Assembly: GCF_004000985.1 (NCBI RefSeq)
Contig: NZ_BIMH01000029.1
Location: 1 to 64,000 of the forward strand
Origin: Paenibacillus validus NBRC 15382
GTDB taxonomy: Bacteria > Bacillota > Bacilli > Paenibacillales > NBRC-103111
Length of the DNA stretch: 64,000 bases
Reading direction: 5' to 3'
The translations under genes were made by a program, and so were the position numbers. Under the pieces are notes generated by a model. It searched no databases. It was given only the letters and a program-made list of their open reading frames with translations, and was not told the origin of the DNA. Below are positions 35,350-44,085 of this stretch, one piece after another; the stretch's first letter is position 1, and each line of letters begins with the position of its first letter.

Positions 35350-36501
35350 TTACCACGGCCAGTTTGCCAAGCCGCGGTAAATCTTATAGACGGCTTCGCT
35401 ATTGCCGCTGTAGACGATGACGGCGGCCGTCACGAACAGCTGCGTCAACGCACAGCGACCGTAGAAATAGGCGCGCGATACTTTGCGTTTGTTGACGGTC
35501 GTGTAGCCGAGCAAGTTTTCCAGCCCAAGCAGCAGCCCGTGGTAGACGCCCCACAGTACGTACAGCCAGCTGAACCCGTGCCACAGGCCGATCATCACCA
35601 TGACGAGCAGGGAGAGACCGGCTGCGGTCCATTTGGTCGGCGTTTGGCGCGAGACGAACATGAAGATGTGATCACGGAACCAGTCGCCCAGCGTGGCGTG
35701 CCAGTTGCGCCAATACTGCGTGAGCGTAGGCGATTGGAACGGCTTCTTGAAGTTCTCCGGGATGTTGTAGCCCATCAGTCGCCCGAAGCCGACGGCGATA
35801 TCCGAGTACCCCGAGAAGTCGAAGAAGATGAGCGCGTAGAACCACACCATCAAGAACAGCGACTGGTGTGTGTGCAGCTCCTGCGCCGACACGTGATTGA
35901 ACACGTCAGTCATCCAGGTGACCAGCACGATCTTTTTGAACATCCCCAAGATGATGCGCTTGACGTTCTCCTCGGTTTGCGCTGCGTCCACCTGATAGGG
36001 CTGTTTCGTATCGGCCATGAAATCGCGGAATTTCAAGATAGGGCCGGACGTGAAGGTCGGAATGAACAAAATATAGTTAAAATAATCCAGCGCCTTAGTG
36101 CGGGCTTCTTTCCCGATGAAGTACGCAAAGTAAAGGGCGTCGATCACCTTCAGCACGTTGTAAATCAGTCCGAGGGCTATGACGGCGTCGAACAGCGGAT
36201 GCGTGAACAGCTCCATGCCGAACAGCCGGAGCGAGCAGACGGCTGCTACGTTGGCTGCGATGAGCAGCACGAACGTGGTACGACGCCATCTCGTGGTCCG
36301 GCACAGCCAAAGAAACGCCAAGTAATTCAAGGCGGTGTAAACGAGATAGAAGACGAACAGCTTCTGGCTAAAAACGAACAGAAAGCATAGATTGAACGCC
36401 AGCAGCAAGTATCGCTTGTTGCCCGGCCAGCGGCGGGTGAGCGCAAGCACCAGCACCATGCCGATGATGGCGATCACGGCGTTCATATTCAAGTACCACA
36501 T
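35350..36501 (-). CDS. MBOAT-family O-acyltransferase (DltB-like)
   Basis: This is a 383-residue multi-pass membrane protein of the DltB/AlgI group. Family blocks are FIPTFTSGPILKFRDF (about 147-161), YALIFFDFSGYSDIAVGFGRLMGY (about 222-245), QYWRNWHATLGDWFRDHIF (about 262-280) and the catalytic histidine H308 in MIGLWHGFSWLY. Such proteins move an acyl or aminoacyl group from a carrier protein across the membrane. ATG 36501 has GGAGG upstream, and an earlier in-frame ATG lacks it. It is the last gene of a cluster with a carrier protein, an amino acid ligase, and DltD- and DltX-like proteins, so its donor is probably an aminoacyl carrier protein. Confidence 0.92.
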   Translation of the reverse strand: MWYLNMNAVIAIIGMVLVLALTRRWPGNKRYLLLAFNLCFLFVFSQKLFVFYLVYTALNYLAFLWLCRTTRWRRTTFVLLIAANVAAVCSLRLFGMELFTHPLFDAVIALGLIYNVLKVIDALYFAYFIGKEARTKALDYFNYILFIPTFTSGPILKFRDFMADTKQPYQVDAAQTEENVKRIILGMFKKIVLVTWMTDVFNHVSAQELHTHQSLFLMVWFYALIFFDFSGYSDIAVGFGRLMGYNIPENFKKPFQSPTLTQYWRNWHATLGDWFRDHIFMFVSRQTPTKWTAAGLSLLVMVMIGLWHGFSWLYVLWGVYHGLLLGLENLLGYTTVNKRKVSRAYFYGRCALTQLFVTAAVIVYSGNSEAVYKIYRGLANWPW

Positions 36502-36591
36502 GTATAATCCTCCAAGCGCGCGGGGCGCGGCTGCGTGCATTTCGGGAAGGCGCTGGTTGCAGACCGGAAGCTTGGACTGCCTCCCCCTCGG

Positions 36592-36702
36592 TTAGAAACC
36601 TTCGTAGATGAACAGCCCTTTGCCGGTAAAATAAACGAGAACCAAGACGAGCATGGCCAAATACACAATCACTTCGATGATTTGGCGAGCGAATCGAGCC
36701 AC
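36592..36702 (-). CDS. DltX-like 36-residue membrane peptide
   Basis: This small gene is read as GTG at 36702 to TAA at 36594-36592. The peptide begins VARFARQIIEVIVYLAMLVL, has one membrane helix, and ends YFTGKGLFIYEGF. DltX of dlt operons is a similar single-helix peptide with a C-terminal aromatic FIY-type motif needed for D-alanine transfer. GGAGGTG five bases upstream of the GTG supports translation. The start lies inside the last codons of the DltD-like gene (34-base overlap), so translation is coupled. It is easily missed by length cut-offs. Confidence 0.75.
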   Translation of the reverse strand: MARFARQIIEVIVYLAMLVLVLVYFTGKGLFIYEGF

Positions 36703-37598
36703 GCGTCCACCTCCTTCGTAAACACGGGCGCGCCTTCTTGACGGCTCAAGTGAACCAAGTCGTGCATATATTTCGGATCGTACGCGGTCAGCAGATCGAG
36801 CGTCGGAACGCCGGCCGCCTGCAAGCGGGCGTTAACGTCCTGCTGCAGTCCCGGCATGTAACGGGGCAGCGCGTAATCGCGATTCCAAGGCATCCAGACG
36901 ACCCGCAGCGGCAAGCTTTGGGATTGGGCATACCGGATGATCCAATCGAGCGCCGCCAGATTGTCCTTGTACTCGTGCTGCGAGACCCAGCCGAATCGGC
37001 GGTCGTAATCGGCCTCCTTGGCCTTCAGCTTGTCCGCTTCGATGCGGCCGAAGTACAGCTCTTTGTCAATCCAGCGGGGCTCGTAGCGGGTCAGTTCGGC
37101 GGCGTCGAGCCGGGTGATGCCCTTGTAGAGCTGCCGGACGGCCTCCGTGCCCGAGTCGCGGAAGTAATCGCGGTATGCGTAGACGTACGGCTGGTACCAC
37201 GGTTTGAACCACGGGTAGGTCGGGTCCGTCTCCAAAATATCGAGCATCGTATGAACGTCAATCCCGATGACGAGCTGGTCTTCGACGTGAAAGCGTCCTT
37301 GCTCGAGAATCGCCTTCAGATCGGTCAGCTTGCCATAGGACAAGCCCATCTCGATCAGCTTGGATCTGGAATCTTGCTCGATGTAAGCGCCGGTGACCGC
37401 CGAATTGCCGTAGAAGACCGGTCCGTGATTCTGCCACCCGTGATGATATAAAGATTTGGTAAAGTCGTTTTTGTAAAAACGCCGCGACGTCACCATCGGA
37501 TCCCAATACGAGATCAGGAGATCCGACAGCACGAAAGCGGCGAGCAGCAGCAGCACGAAGCTGTTTTTGCGTAACAGGGCGAATGTCTTTGACATCAT
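36669..37598 (-). CDS. DltD-like SGNH-fold membrane-anchored protein
   Basis: The protein has 309 residues, with one N-terminal membrane anchor (about 12-30) and then an extracellular SGNH-hydrolase-like domain. Block I is VFYGNSAVTGAY, with the nucleophile Ser66. The C-terminal block V is YMHDLVHLSRQEG, with Asp280 and His283. This is the arrangement of DltD and AlgJ/AlgX-type transfer proteins, although overall it is shorter than typical DltD of about 400 residues. It starts six bases after the ligase stop without a strong ribosome-binding site, implying coupled translation. Confidence 0.82.
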   Translation of the reverse strand: MMSKTFALLRKNSFVLLLLAAFVLSDLLISYWDPMVTSRRFYKNDFTKSLYHHGWQNHGPVFYGNSAVTGAYIEQDSRSKLIEMGLSYGKLTDLKAILEQGRFHVEDQLVIGIDVHTMLDILETDPTYPWFKPWYQPYVYAYRDYFRDSGTEAVRQLYKGITRLDAAELTRYEPRWIDKELYFGRIEADKLKAKEADYDRRFGWVSQHEYKDNLAALDWIIRYAQSQSLPLRVVWMPWNRDYALPRYMPGLQQDVNARLQAAGVPTLDLLTAYDPKYMHDLVHLSRQEGAPVFTKEVDAWLDSLAKSSK

Positions 37599-37604
37599 AA
37601 CGCG

Positions 37605-38801
37605 TTAGACCGATTTTAGCTGCCAAGCGTGATATTGCTCGCGGAACGCAGCCGGCCACTCAGACTCGTCCAGTCCGTATTGGGCCAGGAAAGCGAACGT
37701 CCACCGCTCGATGCCGAAGCCGACGCAGCCGGTGACGGCGGGACGCTTGCCCGTTTTGATATTAAAGGCGTTGCCGAACGTATTGCTGTGGAAATTGACC
37801 GAGCTGCAGGCGATCGATTTCTTAATATGCGGAATGGTCAGTCTGAGCTCGTATTTCATCTCTTGATTGCGTTGGAACGAAGCCTTTACCTGGAAATCGT
37901 TCGTGAAGAACGGGTCGTTGGCGATTTCCATCACGCTGTCCACGTTCCATTCGACGGCCAGCTCTTTCAAATATTCGATAGCGCGAAGTCGGTTCTCCTT
38001 CACGAACTCCGGTTTGCCGACGAAGATGATCTCGCGCATGCTGAAGTCGAGCAAACGCCCGAAATCGGTATGGTTGCGCGATTCGAAGCGATGGCATTTG
38101 GAGATTGCCGTGACCACGACGCCATCGCCATCGAGCGTCTCGTTCTGCAGTCCTTCGTAGCAGTGGTAGCATGTCGAAGGGTTCATTGTGAACTTCGGCT
38201 TCGGCATGTTGGCGTTCAGGTCCAGCGGCGCGTCGTGCTGCCAACCGCCGTTGTCGCGGACCGCTTGGGAGAACGCTTCGATGATGTCCAAATCCTCCCG
38301 CAGGTGAGTCAGAAAATGAATGTGCTCCGGGAACGAAGTGAAATGGTTCGTTTTGTTCAGCGAGTCGGCGTGAATGACGGCCGGATATTCTTCCGTGGTG
38401 ACGCCTTCGAAGCGGCTGGCGATCTTGGACACGAAGCTGTAGTCGAAGAAGCGCATCAAGCTCGAGAACGGCTCGCGGAATATGAACAGGCCCGGCTCCA
38501 GCACCTTGATGATCTTCTTGGCGGCGAGCTCGGCGATAATGTCCTGCTCGTACGGGGTAACGGTTTTGTGTTCGAAAAGAATATTTTCCTTAAAGCCGAA
38601 GTCCCCTTGAGAGAAACGGTCGATCAGCTTGCGGACGCGATCTTCGATCGCGCCGTTGCCTTTCGGAGATTCGTGTACGATGCGAAGGGTCGTGCCTTCG
38701 AGCCGAATGTCCGAGATCGTCTCGTCTATGAACGAAGCGGCGTATTTCACTTGTCCGTGTTGGCTGGGGGCAAGGCCCTCCAGGGATACGATACATTCCA
38801 C
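37605..38801 (-). CDS. Seryl-tRNA-synthetase-like amino acid:[carrier protein] ligase
   Basis: The 398-residue protein has a class II synthetase catalytic core but no tRNA-binding arm. Motif 2 is KCHRFESRNHTDFGRLLDF (235-253) and motif 3 is VTGCVGFGIERW (356-367). Cys211 in NPSTCYHCYEG, Glu240 and Cys359 could form the Cys/Glu/Cys zinc site known from atypical SerRS. This matches the amino acid:carrier-protein ligases described from Bradyrhizobium, which activate glycine or alanine and load them onto phosphopantetheine carriers. About 100 extra N-terminal residues are present. The GTG start at 38801 lies six bases after the carrier gene, which strongly supports the partnership. Confidence 0.85.
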   Translation of the reverse strand: MECIVSLEGLAPSQHGQVKYAASFIDETISDIRLEGTTLRIVHESPKGNGAIEDRVRKLIDRFSQGDFGFKENILFEHKTVTPYEQDIIAELAAKKIIKVLEPGLFIFREPFSSLMRFFDYSFVSKIASRFEGVTTEEYPAVIHADSLNKTNHFTSFPEHIHFLTHLREDLDIIEAFSQAVRDNGGWQHDAPLDLNANMPKPKFTMNPSTCYHCYEGLQNETLDGDGVVVTAISKCHRFESRNHTDFGRLLDFSMREIIFVGKPEFVKENRLRAIEYLKELAVEWNVDSVMEIANDPFFTNDFQVKASFQRNQEMKYELRLTIPHIKKSIACSSVNFHSNTFGNAFNIKTGKRPAVTGCVGFGIERWTFAFLAQYGLDESEWPAAFREQYHAWQLKSV

Positions 38802-38807
38802 CTTGCG

Positions 38808-39059
38808 TTACCTCGCCTTCTTGAGATGAATGAACGATGCGATTTCCCGAACAGTGTTCATAGGATGCAGCATGAGATCTTGCGGCGTCACTTGGATGCC
38901 GTACGTCTTCTCAATATGCGCGATCAACGCGGTCGCGCCGATGGAATCGATAAAGCCGTAGTCGAACAGATGAACGTCAACCGTGAAGTCGTCGTCGTCA
39001 TCGGCGATGTCGTAGCGGCTTTTGATATGCGATTCCAGCTCTTCAAGCAGTTCTTGCAT
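38808..39059 (-). CDS. Acyl/aminoacyl carrier protein
   Basis: An 83-residue acidic carrier of the PP-binding family. The phosphopantetheine site is Ser39 in FDYGFIDSIGATALIAHIEK, followed by the helix EKTYGIQVTPQDLMLHPMNT. GAGGAGG seven bases before ATG 39059 gives strong translation. It is followed at six bases by the amino acid ligase, so the expected cargo is an amino acid rather than a fatty acid. This makes it the DltC counterpart of the cluster. It needs a phosphopantetheinyl transferase encoded elsewhere. Confidence 0.92.
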   Translation of the reverse strand: MQELLEELESHIKSRYDIADDDDDFTVDVHLFDYGFIDSIGATALIAHIEKTYGIQVTPQDLMLHPMNTVREIASFIHLKKAR

Positions 39060-39211
39060 GGGGAAGCCTCCTCAAGAATTGTAGCTTTAACGAAACAGGG
39101 ACGTTGGAACGTTGGAACGTCAACAGTCGATTGTTGAATGATCGAACCATGATGCGCTATGGATGCGCCGAATTACCGGTCCTTGGAGCGGGCGACCGAT
39201 CAAGCGCCGGA
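39060..39211 (-). promoter_or_regulatory. Spacer before the carrier protein gene with tandem repeat
   Basis: The + strand reads GACGTTGGAACGTTGGAACGTC (39101-39122 region): two copies of an 8-base unit with GACGTT/AACGTC arms. TTGGAGCG and CGCTCCAA flank the end of the upstream gene as an 8-base inverted repeat. I see no good promoter, so the carrier operon may be read through from the FG-GAP gene. Confidence 0.3.
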
Positions 39212-42200
39212 CTACGGCTCGCTCCAAGTAATCGTCAGCTCTACAGGGTCGCCGTAATGCGTGACCGTGTATGTGCCGTCTGCTGCGTCATGCCGAACGT
39301 CCGCATCCGGCCCTTCGATGACAAGCGGCTTCGCGCTTTGCAGCTTCACCTGCTGCATGCCTGCCGCGTCGAGCCGCAGCGTCCAGCGGCCCGGGGCCGC
39401 TTTCAGCACGTACGGCACGTTCACGCGCTGCATGTGCAGAGGCGCGGTGTCCGCCGCGGCCGTGTCCGGCTTGACGAAGCGCACTTCCGTCGGCCCCGGC
39501 GCGCCGAAGTAGAGTTTGCCGCCGCGCAGATCGCGCACGTCGGCGTGCGTCGTCGGCTGCCGGCCGGTGTACGCGCTGCCCGGCTCGACGACGAGGCCGA
39601 GCGTGCCGCGGTATTCCGCCGCCTGTTCAGGTACGGAAGCCGTGTCCGGCGTTGCCGTGAACCGCGGGTCGGCCGGCAGGCCGAGCATCCTGTTCAACCG
39701 CAGGGTCACGGCGTCCATCCAGGAGCGGTGCAGTTTCACATCGGTCGTCATCGCGTTCATGAACGTACGGGCCATTTGCGGTTCCGTCATAAAATTATAG
39801 TTATGCGCTGTGCGCAGCTCGTCCAAATATTGAACGAATTCCAGCAGCTCGTTCACGCGCAGCGGAAAATGGTACTCGATATGCTCGAAATAATCGATCG
39901 GCATGTCGTTCGCGACATAGGCTTCGAACAAGTCTTTCGTCGACGTGTTCGGGTCTGTCCGCAGCACGGGCGCCGGCGTGTAGAGCATCATCGGCTGCTT
40001 CAGATCCGGCGCGCCGCCGGAGTCGGTCATCAGGAAGGGCAGCCCCCAGTTGTATTCGACGCCGAGCCGCGGATCGGCTTTGATGAACGAAGGCTTGAAG
40101 CCGAAGTTAAACCAAATGTCCGCTTCCCGTTCGTTCGTAAACGTCTGCGTTCGCGCCGGGTTGTTGATGCGCCACGTATGCTGGTTCGTGCCGGTCTGTT
40201 TCCATGGGATGCCGAGCTTGTCGAACGCCTGCCGGTGCAGGGCGATTTCCTGCTTCTCCTGCGCGTCGCTTGTATATTGGTGAAAGAAAAGATGCGGGTA
40301 CAACTCCAGTCGATGTTCCGCACTATAGTGAATAAACTCGGCGAGCTGTTCCTTGTAAGGAAAGCCGGGCTCGTCGATGGGATAAGGGGCGCTGAATTCG
40401 AGCTGCCCGACGACCAGGTCGTCCAAGCCGTCGCCGTTCAGATCCGCCCACAGCGGAACGGCGTTATGGCCGCCGACAAGCGCATGGTTGCCCAGCTGAT
40501 TCACGGTCGCGCCTTCCACGACGCCGGCATCGCGCCACGTCATGGCGCCTGCGGCGTCCGTCTGCTGCACGTAGACGCGCAGGTCGCCTTCCAGGCCGCC
40601 GACGACGAGGTCGGCGCGTCCGTCGCCGTCCATGTCGCGGACGGACGGCGCAGCGAACGCCGCGGGCAGCCGGAACAGCGCCTGCCCGCGCCCGAACCCG
40701 GGCACGCCGCCGGTCCCCCGCGCGCCGGCAAACAGCGTCACCGCACCATCGCCACCCCCGACCACAAGGTCGGGGATGCCGTCTCCGGTGACGTCACCGA
40801 CGGCCGCCGCCAGCGGTGCAGCGGCGCGAATCGGCTGCCCGCCGCCAAGCAGCGGAGCGGGCGCGGTGAACCGGCCGCCGGCTGCGCCGTAAGCGACGGC
40901 GAGCGTGCCGTCGGCCCGGCCGATCAGCAGATCCGGCCGGCCGTCGGCGTTAAGATCGTACGCTGCGACACCAGCGTACGGACCGCCTGCGGTCAGCGGA
41001 GCGCCGCCGGTGTCGCGGAGCGGCTCGCGCGGACCGAAGCTGAGCGGCGGCGCCTGCCCTGCAGGGAGCGCCTGCGCCGGATGGGCCTCGCCGGCCGTGA
41101 GGCCGGGGTACAGATACAATCCGCCGTCGCTGGAGCCGACGGCCAAATCGATCCGCCCGTCGCCGGTCAGATCGGCGAGCGCGGGTACCGCCCGCACCGG
41201 CTGCGTAATCGGATCGCCGAGCGACCGGTACTCCGGGTACGCGGCCAGCCGGATCGGAGCGCCGTCCGCCAGCAGCCGCGTGCCGCTGGAGTAGAACGAG
41301 TTCGGCGTTTCGCCGGCGAAGGCGGGCTTCGCGTTCGTTCCCGTGTTCAGATGAACGACGACGGATTCCTGCCAACGCCCCCACGTGAACGCGGAACGGA
41401 CGAGCGAGAACGACGGGATCTGCTGATGCTTCTTCAGCAATTCCGCCCATTGGATGCCTTCCCCGTCGCGAATGGCCTCCATCGCCTCAAAATGATTCTG
41501 ATGCGCCATCGCAGGCCGCCCATACGGGCCGAGCGTCTTCTTCACGCTGTAACCAAGCTTCAGCTTGGATATGTAAGCGGCGTATTCGGTGCGCATCAGC
41601 GCATTGCCCGCCGAGAACGTAAAATGAAAGTACGGTTCCACGGGAAGCTGGCTGCGGTCGAAATAAAGCGCGCCGGTCTTCGGCCGGATCGCGGCATTCT
41701 CTTCGGCGGCCAGCTTATCGAAGCCAAGCGCCGGATCCATGCCGCTGCTCAAGTCGTAGCCGGTTAAATAATAGCGGTTGGGCAGCAGCGTGCCGCTCAG
41801 GAAGACGGTGCCTTCTCCGTAGCGGTTCACCGTATACAGCGAGATGCCGTTCATCGCCACAAGCGTCTTGGCCGTTGAAGGCACCATGCCCTTGCCCCAA
41901 GAAAAACGGCTCAAGCTGCCGTCCGTATCATGACGGAAGAACGTATCGGCGAACGTGCGCAGCACCTGCTGAATGCCGAGCAAATCGGCATCGACGCCGG
42001 GATACGTCCACAGGGTGGCGCCTGCTGCTGTCGGGAGCGCCTCGCGATCGGGCGCAGGCACGTCCACCAGACGAGCCGCGCCGAGAAAGGCGGGCTCGAA
42101 ATCGGCGGCGAACGCATTTTCAAGGAACAAATGCCCGCCCCCCCGAACGTAAGCCTCAAGCGACTGGCGCTGAGCATCCGTTAACGACCGGTGCAGGGAC

Positions 42201-42460
42201 GGGTCCAGGTAAATCGTGTCGTAATCGTGCAGCTTTCGCGCCGATAAACGGGCGAGATCCTGCTTCTCGAGAACGAGCCCGGCCAGCAGCGATTGGCGCA
42301 GCTGGCCATATGCGGCCGGGTCGAACGCATCGCCCTGCGTCGCATACAGCATGCGCACCTCGAGCGTTTTGTCGCCGCCAAACAGAACAACAAGAAGAAC
42401 CGCAAGCGGCAGCAGCCCGAGCGCGGTTACAACCAACTTGCGGAAAGGAGTACGTTTCAA
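39212..42460 (-). CDS. Large exported FG-GAP/VCBS-repeat protein of unknown role
   Basis: The protein has about 1,082 residues from a TTG start at 42460 (GAGGGA upstream). A signal anchor, FRKLVVTALGLLPLAVLLVV, is near the N terminus. A glutamine-amidotransferase-like region follows (about 45-190, with YVRGGGHLFLENAF). Residues about 420-640 hold at least five FG-GAP/VCBS repeats with calcium-type loops, e.g. DLTGDGRIDLAVG, DLNADGRPDLLIG, DVTGDGIPDLVVG, DMDGDGRADLVVG and DLNGDGLDDLVVG. The C-terminal 450 residues are unrecognised. The repeat part is very GC-rich. Same strand and close position suggest it works with the downstream Dlt-like operon, perhaps on the same polymer. Confidence 0.75.
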   Translation of the reverse strand: MKRTPFRKLVVTALGLLPLAVLLVVLFGGDKTLEVRMLYATQGDAFDPAAYGQLRQSLLAGLVLEKQDLARLSARKLHDYDTIYLDPSLHRSLTDAQRQSLEAYVRGGGHLFLENAFAADFEPAFLGAARLVDVPAPDREALPTAAGATLWTYPGVDADLLGIQQVLRTFADTFFRHDTDGSLSRFSWGKGMVPSTAKTLVAMNGISLYTVNRYGEGTVFLSGTLLPNRYYLTGYDLSSGMDPALGFDKLAAEENAAIRPKTGALYFDRSQLPVEPYFHFTFSAGNALMRTEYAAYISKLKLGYSVKKTLGPYGRPAMAHQNHFEAMEAIRDGEGIQWAELLKKHQQIPSFSLVRSAFTWGRWQESVVVHLNTGTNAKPAFAGETPNSFYSSGTRLLADGAPIRLAAYPEYRSLGDPITQPVRAVPALADLTGDGRIDLAVGSSDGGLYLYPGLTAGEAHPAQALPAGQAPPLSFGPREPLRDTGGAPLTAGGPYAGVAAYDLNADGRPDLLIGRADGTLAVAYGAAGGRFTAPAPLLGGGQPIRAAAPLAAAVGDVTGDGIPDLVVGGGDGAVTLFAGARGTGGVPGFGRGQALFRLPAAFAAPSVRDMDGDGRADLVVGGLEGDLRVYVQQTDAAGAMTWRDAGVVEGATVNQLGNHALVGGHNAVPLWADLNGDGLDDLVVGQLEFSAPYPIDEPGFPYKEQLAEFIHYSAEHRLELYPHLFFHQYTSDAQEKQEIALHRQAFDKLGIPWKQTGTNQHTWRINNPARTQTFTNEREADIWFNFGFKPSFIKADPRLGVEYNWGLPFLMTDSGGAPDLKQPMMLYTPAPVLRTDPNTSTKDLFEAYVANDMPIDYFEHIEYHFPLRVNELLEFVQYLDELRTAHNYNFMTEPQMARTFMNAMTTDVKLHRSWMDAVTLRLNRMLGLPADPRFTATPDTASVPEQAAEYRGTLGLVVEPGSAYTGRQPTTHADVRDLRGGKLYFGAPGPTEVRFVKPDTAAADTAPLHMQRVNVPYVLKAAPGRWTLRLDAAGMQQVKLQSAKPLVIEGPDADVRHDAADGTYTVTHYGDPVELTITWSEP

Positions 42461-42570
42461 AACAAATCCCTCATTAAGGCAGCTTGCAGGCGATCCGGCC
42501 CAGACGGCCGTGCCCGTAAGCAACAAATTGGGTGTTACCCCAGACATTATAGCACGGATGGCCGCCTTTG

Positions 42571-44085
42571 TTAACTTTCGCGGTCGTAGTCCGGGAAGCT
42601 GACGGCTACGCGGTTGCGGCCTTCGGCCTTCGCCCGGTACAGCGCTTTATCCGCATATTCGACAAGCTGCTCGGGGGTGCCGGCCGTATCGGGAACGATT
42701 GCAGTCAAACCGACGCTGACGGTCACGTGTTCCGCGATTTTCGATTGCGCATGCGGGAGCGCCAGACGTTCGATGCGGGAACGAAACTCTTCGGCTAAGT
42801 GGAAGGCCTCCTGGAGCGATACGTTTTTCAGGACAGCGGCAAATTCCTCTCCGCCATAACGGGCGACAAAATGCCCGTGCTCGTGCAGCAGCCCGCTGGC
42901 GACGGCGGCAATGACGCGAAGCACCTCGTCTCCTCCCAGATGCCCGTAGTGATCGTTATAGTACTTGAAATAATCGACGTCGAATAAAAAGAAAGCCAGC
43001 GTCGATTCGCCGGCCGCTCCTTCGTTCCAAGCTTGCAGCAAATACTCGTCCAGCTTGCGGCGGTTCGGAATGCCGGTCAAGCCGTCGAGGTCGGACAGCT
43101 TTTGCAGCTTCCCCAGCGCGTCCTGCAGCTTTTTCTCGGTATTTTTACGGGCGGTGATGTCCCGAATGGTAATCAAATAGGCGCCTTCTTCTTGATAAAC
43201 AATCGGAGAGACGGACAGCTCGACTTCGACCGTCGTTCCGTCCAAACGCAAAAACCGCTGCTCGATCAAGTCCGATTTCAGCGTTCCTGCCTTTATGGAT
43301 TGCCAGTCCCGGTAGGCTTTCTCCAAGAGCGACGGATGGATGAAGTCGACAATCGGACGGTTTAAAATATCTTTCGGAGACGCGGCATGAAGCAGCTTCA
43401 AGCCTTTATCGTTGATGAACACGATGTTGCGGCCGGATATCGCCAGCGTAGCGTCCGGTGACGAAGCGATGAGGTGCCGGTATCGCTCCTCGCTTTCCTG
43501 CAGCTTCCGAATGGAGGCATGAGAACGGATGATATTTAGAAAAATGTATACCGACAGCAGTCCGACGCCCGTGGAGACGAGCCATTGATTCGTCAGAACC
43601 AGAGGCGCTTTACTCAGATTGCCGGCCTGATTCAAGTTAATCAGAATGATGATGGAGATGCCGGTCATCGCGAAGACGTTCAACCCGAAGAAACGCAGCA
43701 GGGTAAGTCCTTTGCGTCCTGCCAGGAAGCCGCATACGACGGAGATCAGAAGCATCATGCCACCCGACGTGAAGGCGGCGAAAGAGGCGCCGAACAAGCC
43801 GATGCGTCCGCAAAGGATGAATACGCCTGCGATGATGGCCGGAATCGGCCCGCCCTGCAGGGCGGCGATGACCATAGGGATATGCCGCAGATCGGCGATG
43901 ACGTCCGATTCCACGTGAATGCTGAAAATCATCAGCAGAACGCCCAGCAGCCCGAAGCAGATCCCCGCGAACACTTTTGTCGGCCAGGGAGAGTCCACGT
44001 GGAGCGGTCGTTCTTTGAACCATTGTCCTATAATAAAAAAGGAAGCGACGAGTATCGACGCGTTCGCAATAAAGTCTTTGAACAT
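42571..44085 (-). CDS. Membrane diguanylate cyclase (5TMR-LYT, PAS, GGDEF)
   Basis: The protein has 504 residues. Six or so membrane helices (1-190) resemble the LytS-type 5TM receptor domain (GGPIPAIIAGVFILCGRIGLFG). A PAS domain (about 205-325) starts ERYRHLIASSPDATLAI. The GGDEF domain (about 335-500) has DGLTGIPNRRKLDEYL, FDVDYFKYYNDHYGHLGGDEVL and the active-site RYGGEEFAAV. The GGEEF motif is intact, so c-di-GMP synthesis is expected. I did not find an RxxD inhibitory site directly before it. The ligand of the membrane sensor is unknown. Confidence 0.92.
   Translation of the reverse strand: MFKDFIANASILVASFFIIGQWFKERPLHVDSPWPTKVFAGICFGLLGVLLMIFSIHVESDVIADLRHIPMVIAALQGGPIPAIIAGVFILCGRIGLFGASFAAFTSGGMMLLISVVCGFLAGRKGLTLLRFFGLNVFAMTGISIIILINLNQAGNLSKAPLVLTNQWLVSTGVGLLSVYIFLNIIRSHASIRKLQESEERYRHLIASSPDATLAISGRNIVFINDKGLKLLHAASPKDILNRPIVDFIHPSLLEKAYRDWQSIKAGTLKSDLIEQRFLRLDGTTVEVELSVSPIVYQEEGAYLITIRDITARKNTEKKLQDALGKLQKLSDLDGLTGIPNRRKLDEYLLQAWNEGAAGESTLAFFLFDVDYFKYYNDHYGHLGGDEVLRVIAAVASGLLHEHGHFVARYGGEEFAAVLKNVSLQEAFHLAEEFRSRIERLALPHAQSKIAEHVTVSVGLTAIVPDTAGTPEQLVEYADKALYRAKAEGRNRVAVSFPDYDRES

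Noticed and set aside
39104-41767. 887-codon open frame on the + strand opposite the FG-GAP gene
   Set aside because: Arg-rich shadow in a very GC-rich gene. The - strand frame has a signal anchor and five clear FG-GAP repeats.
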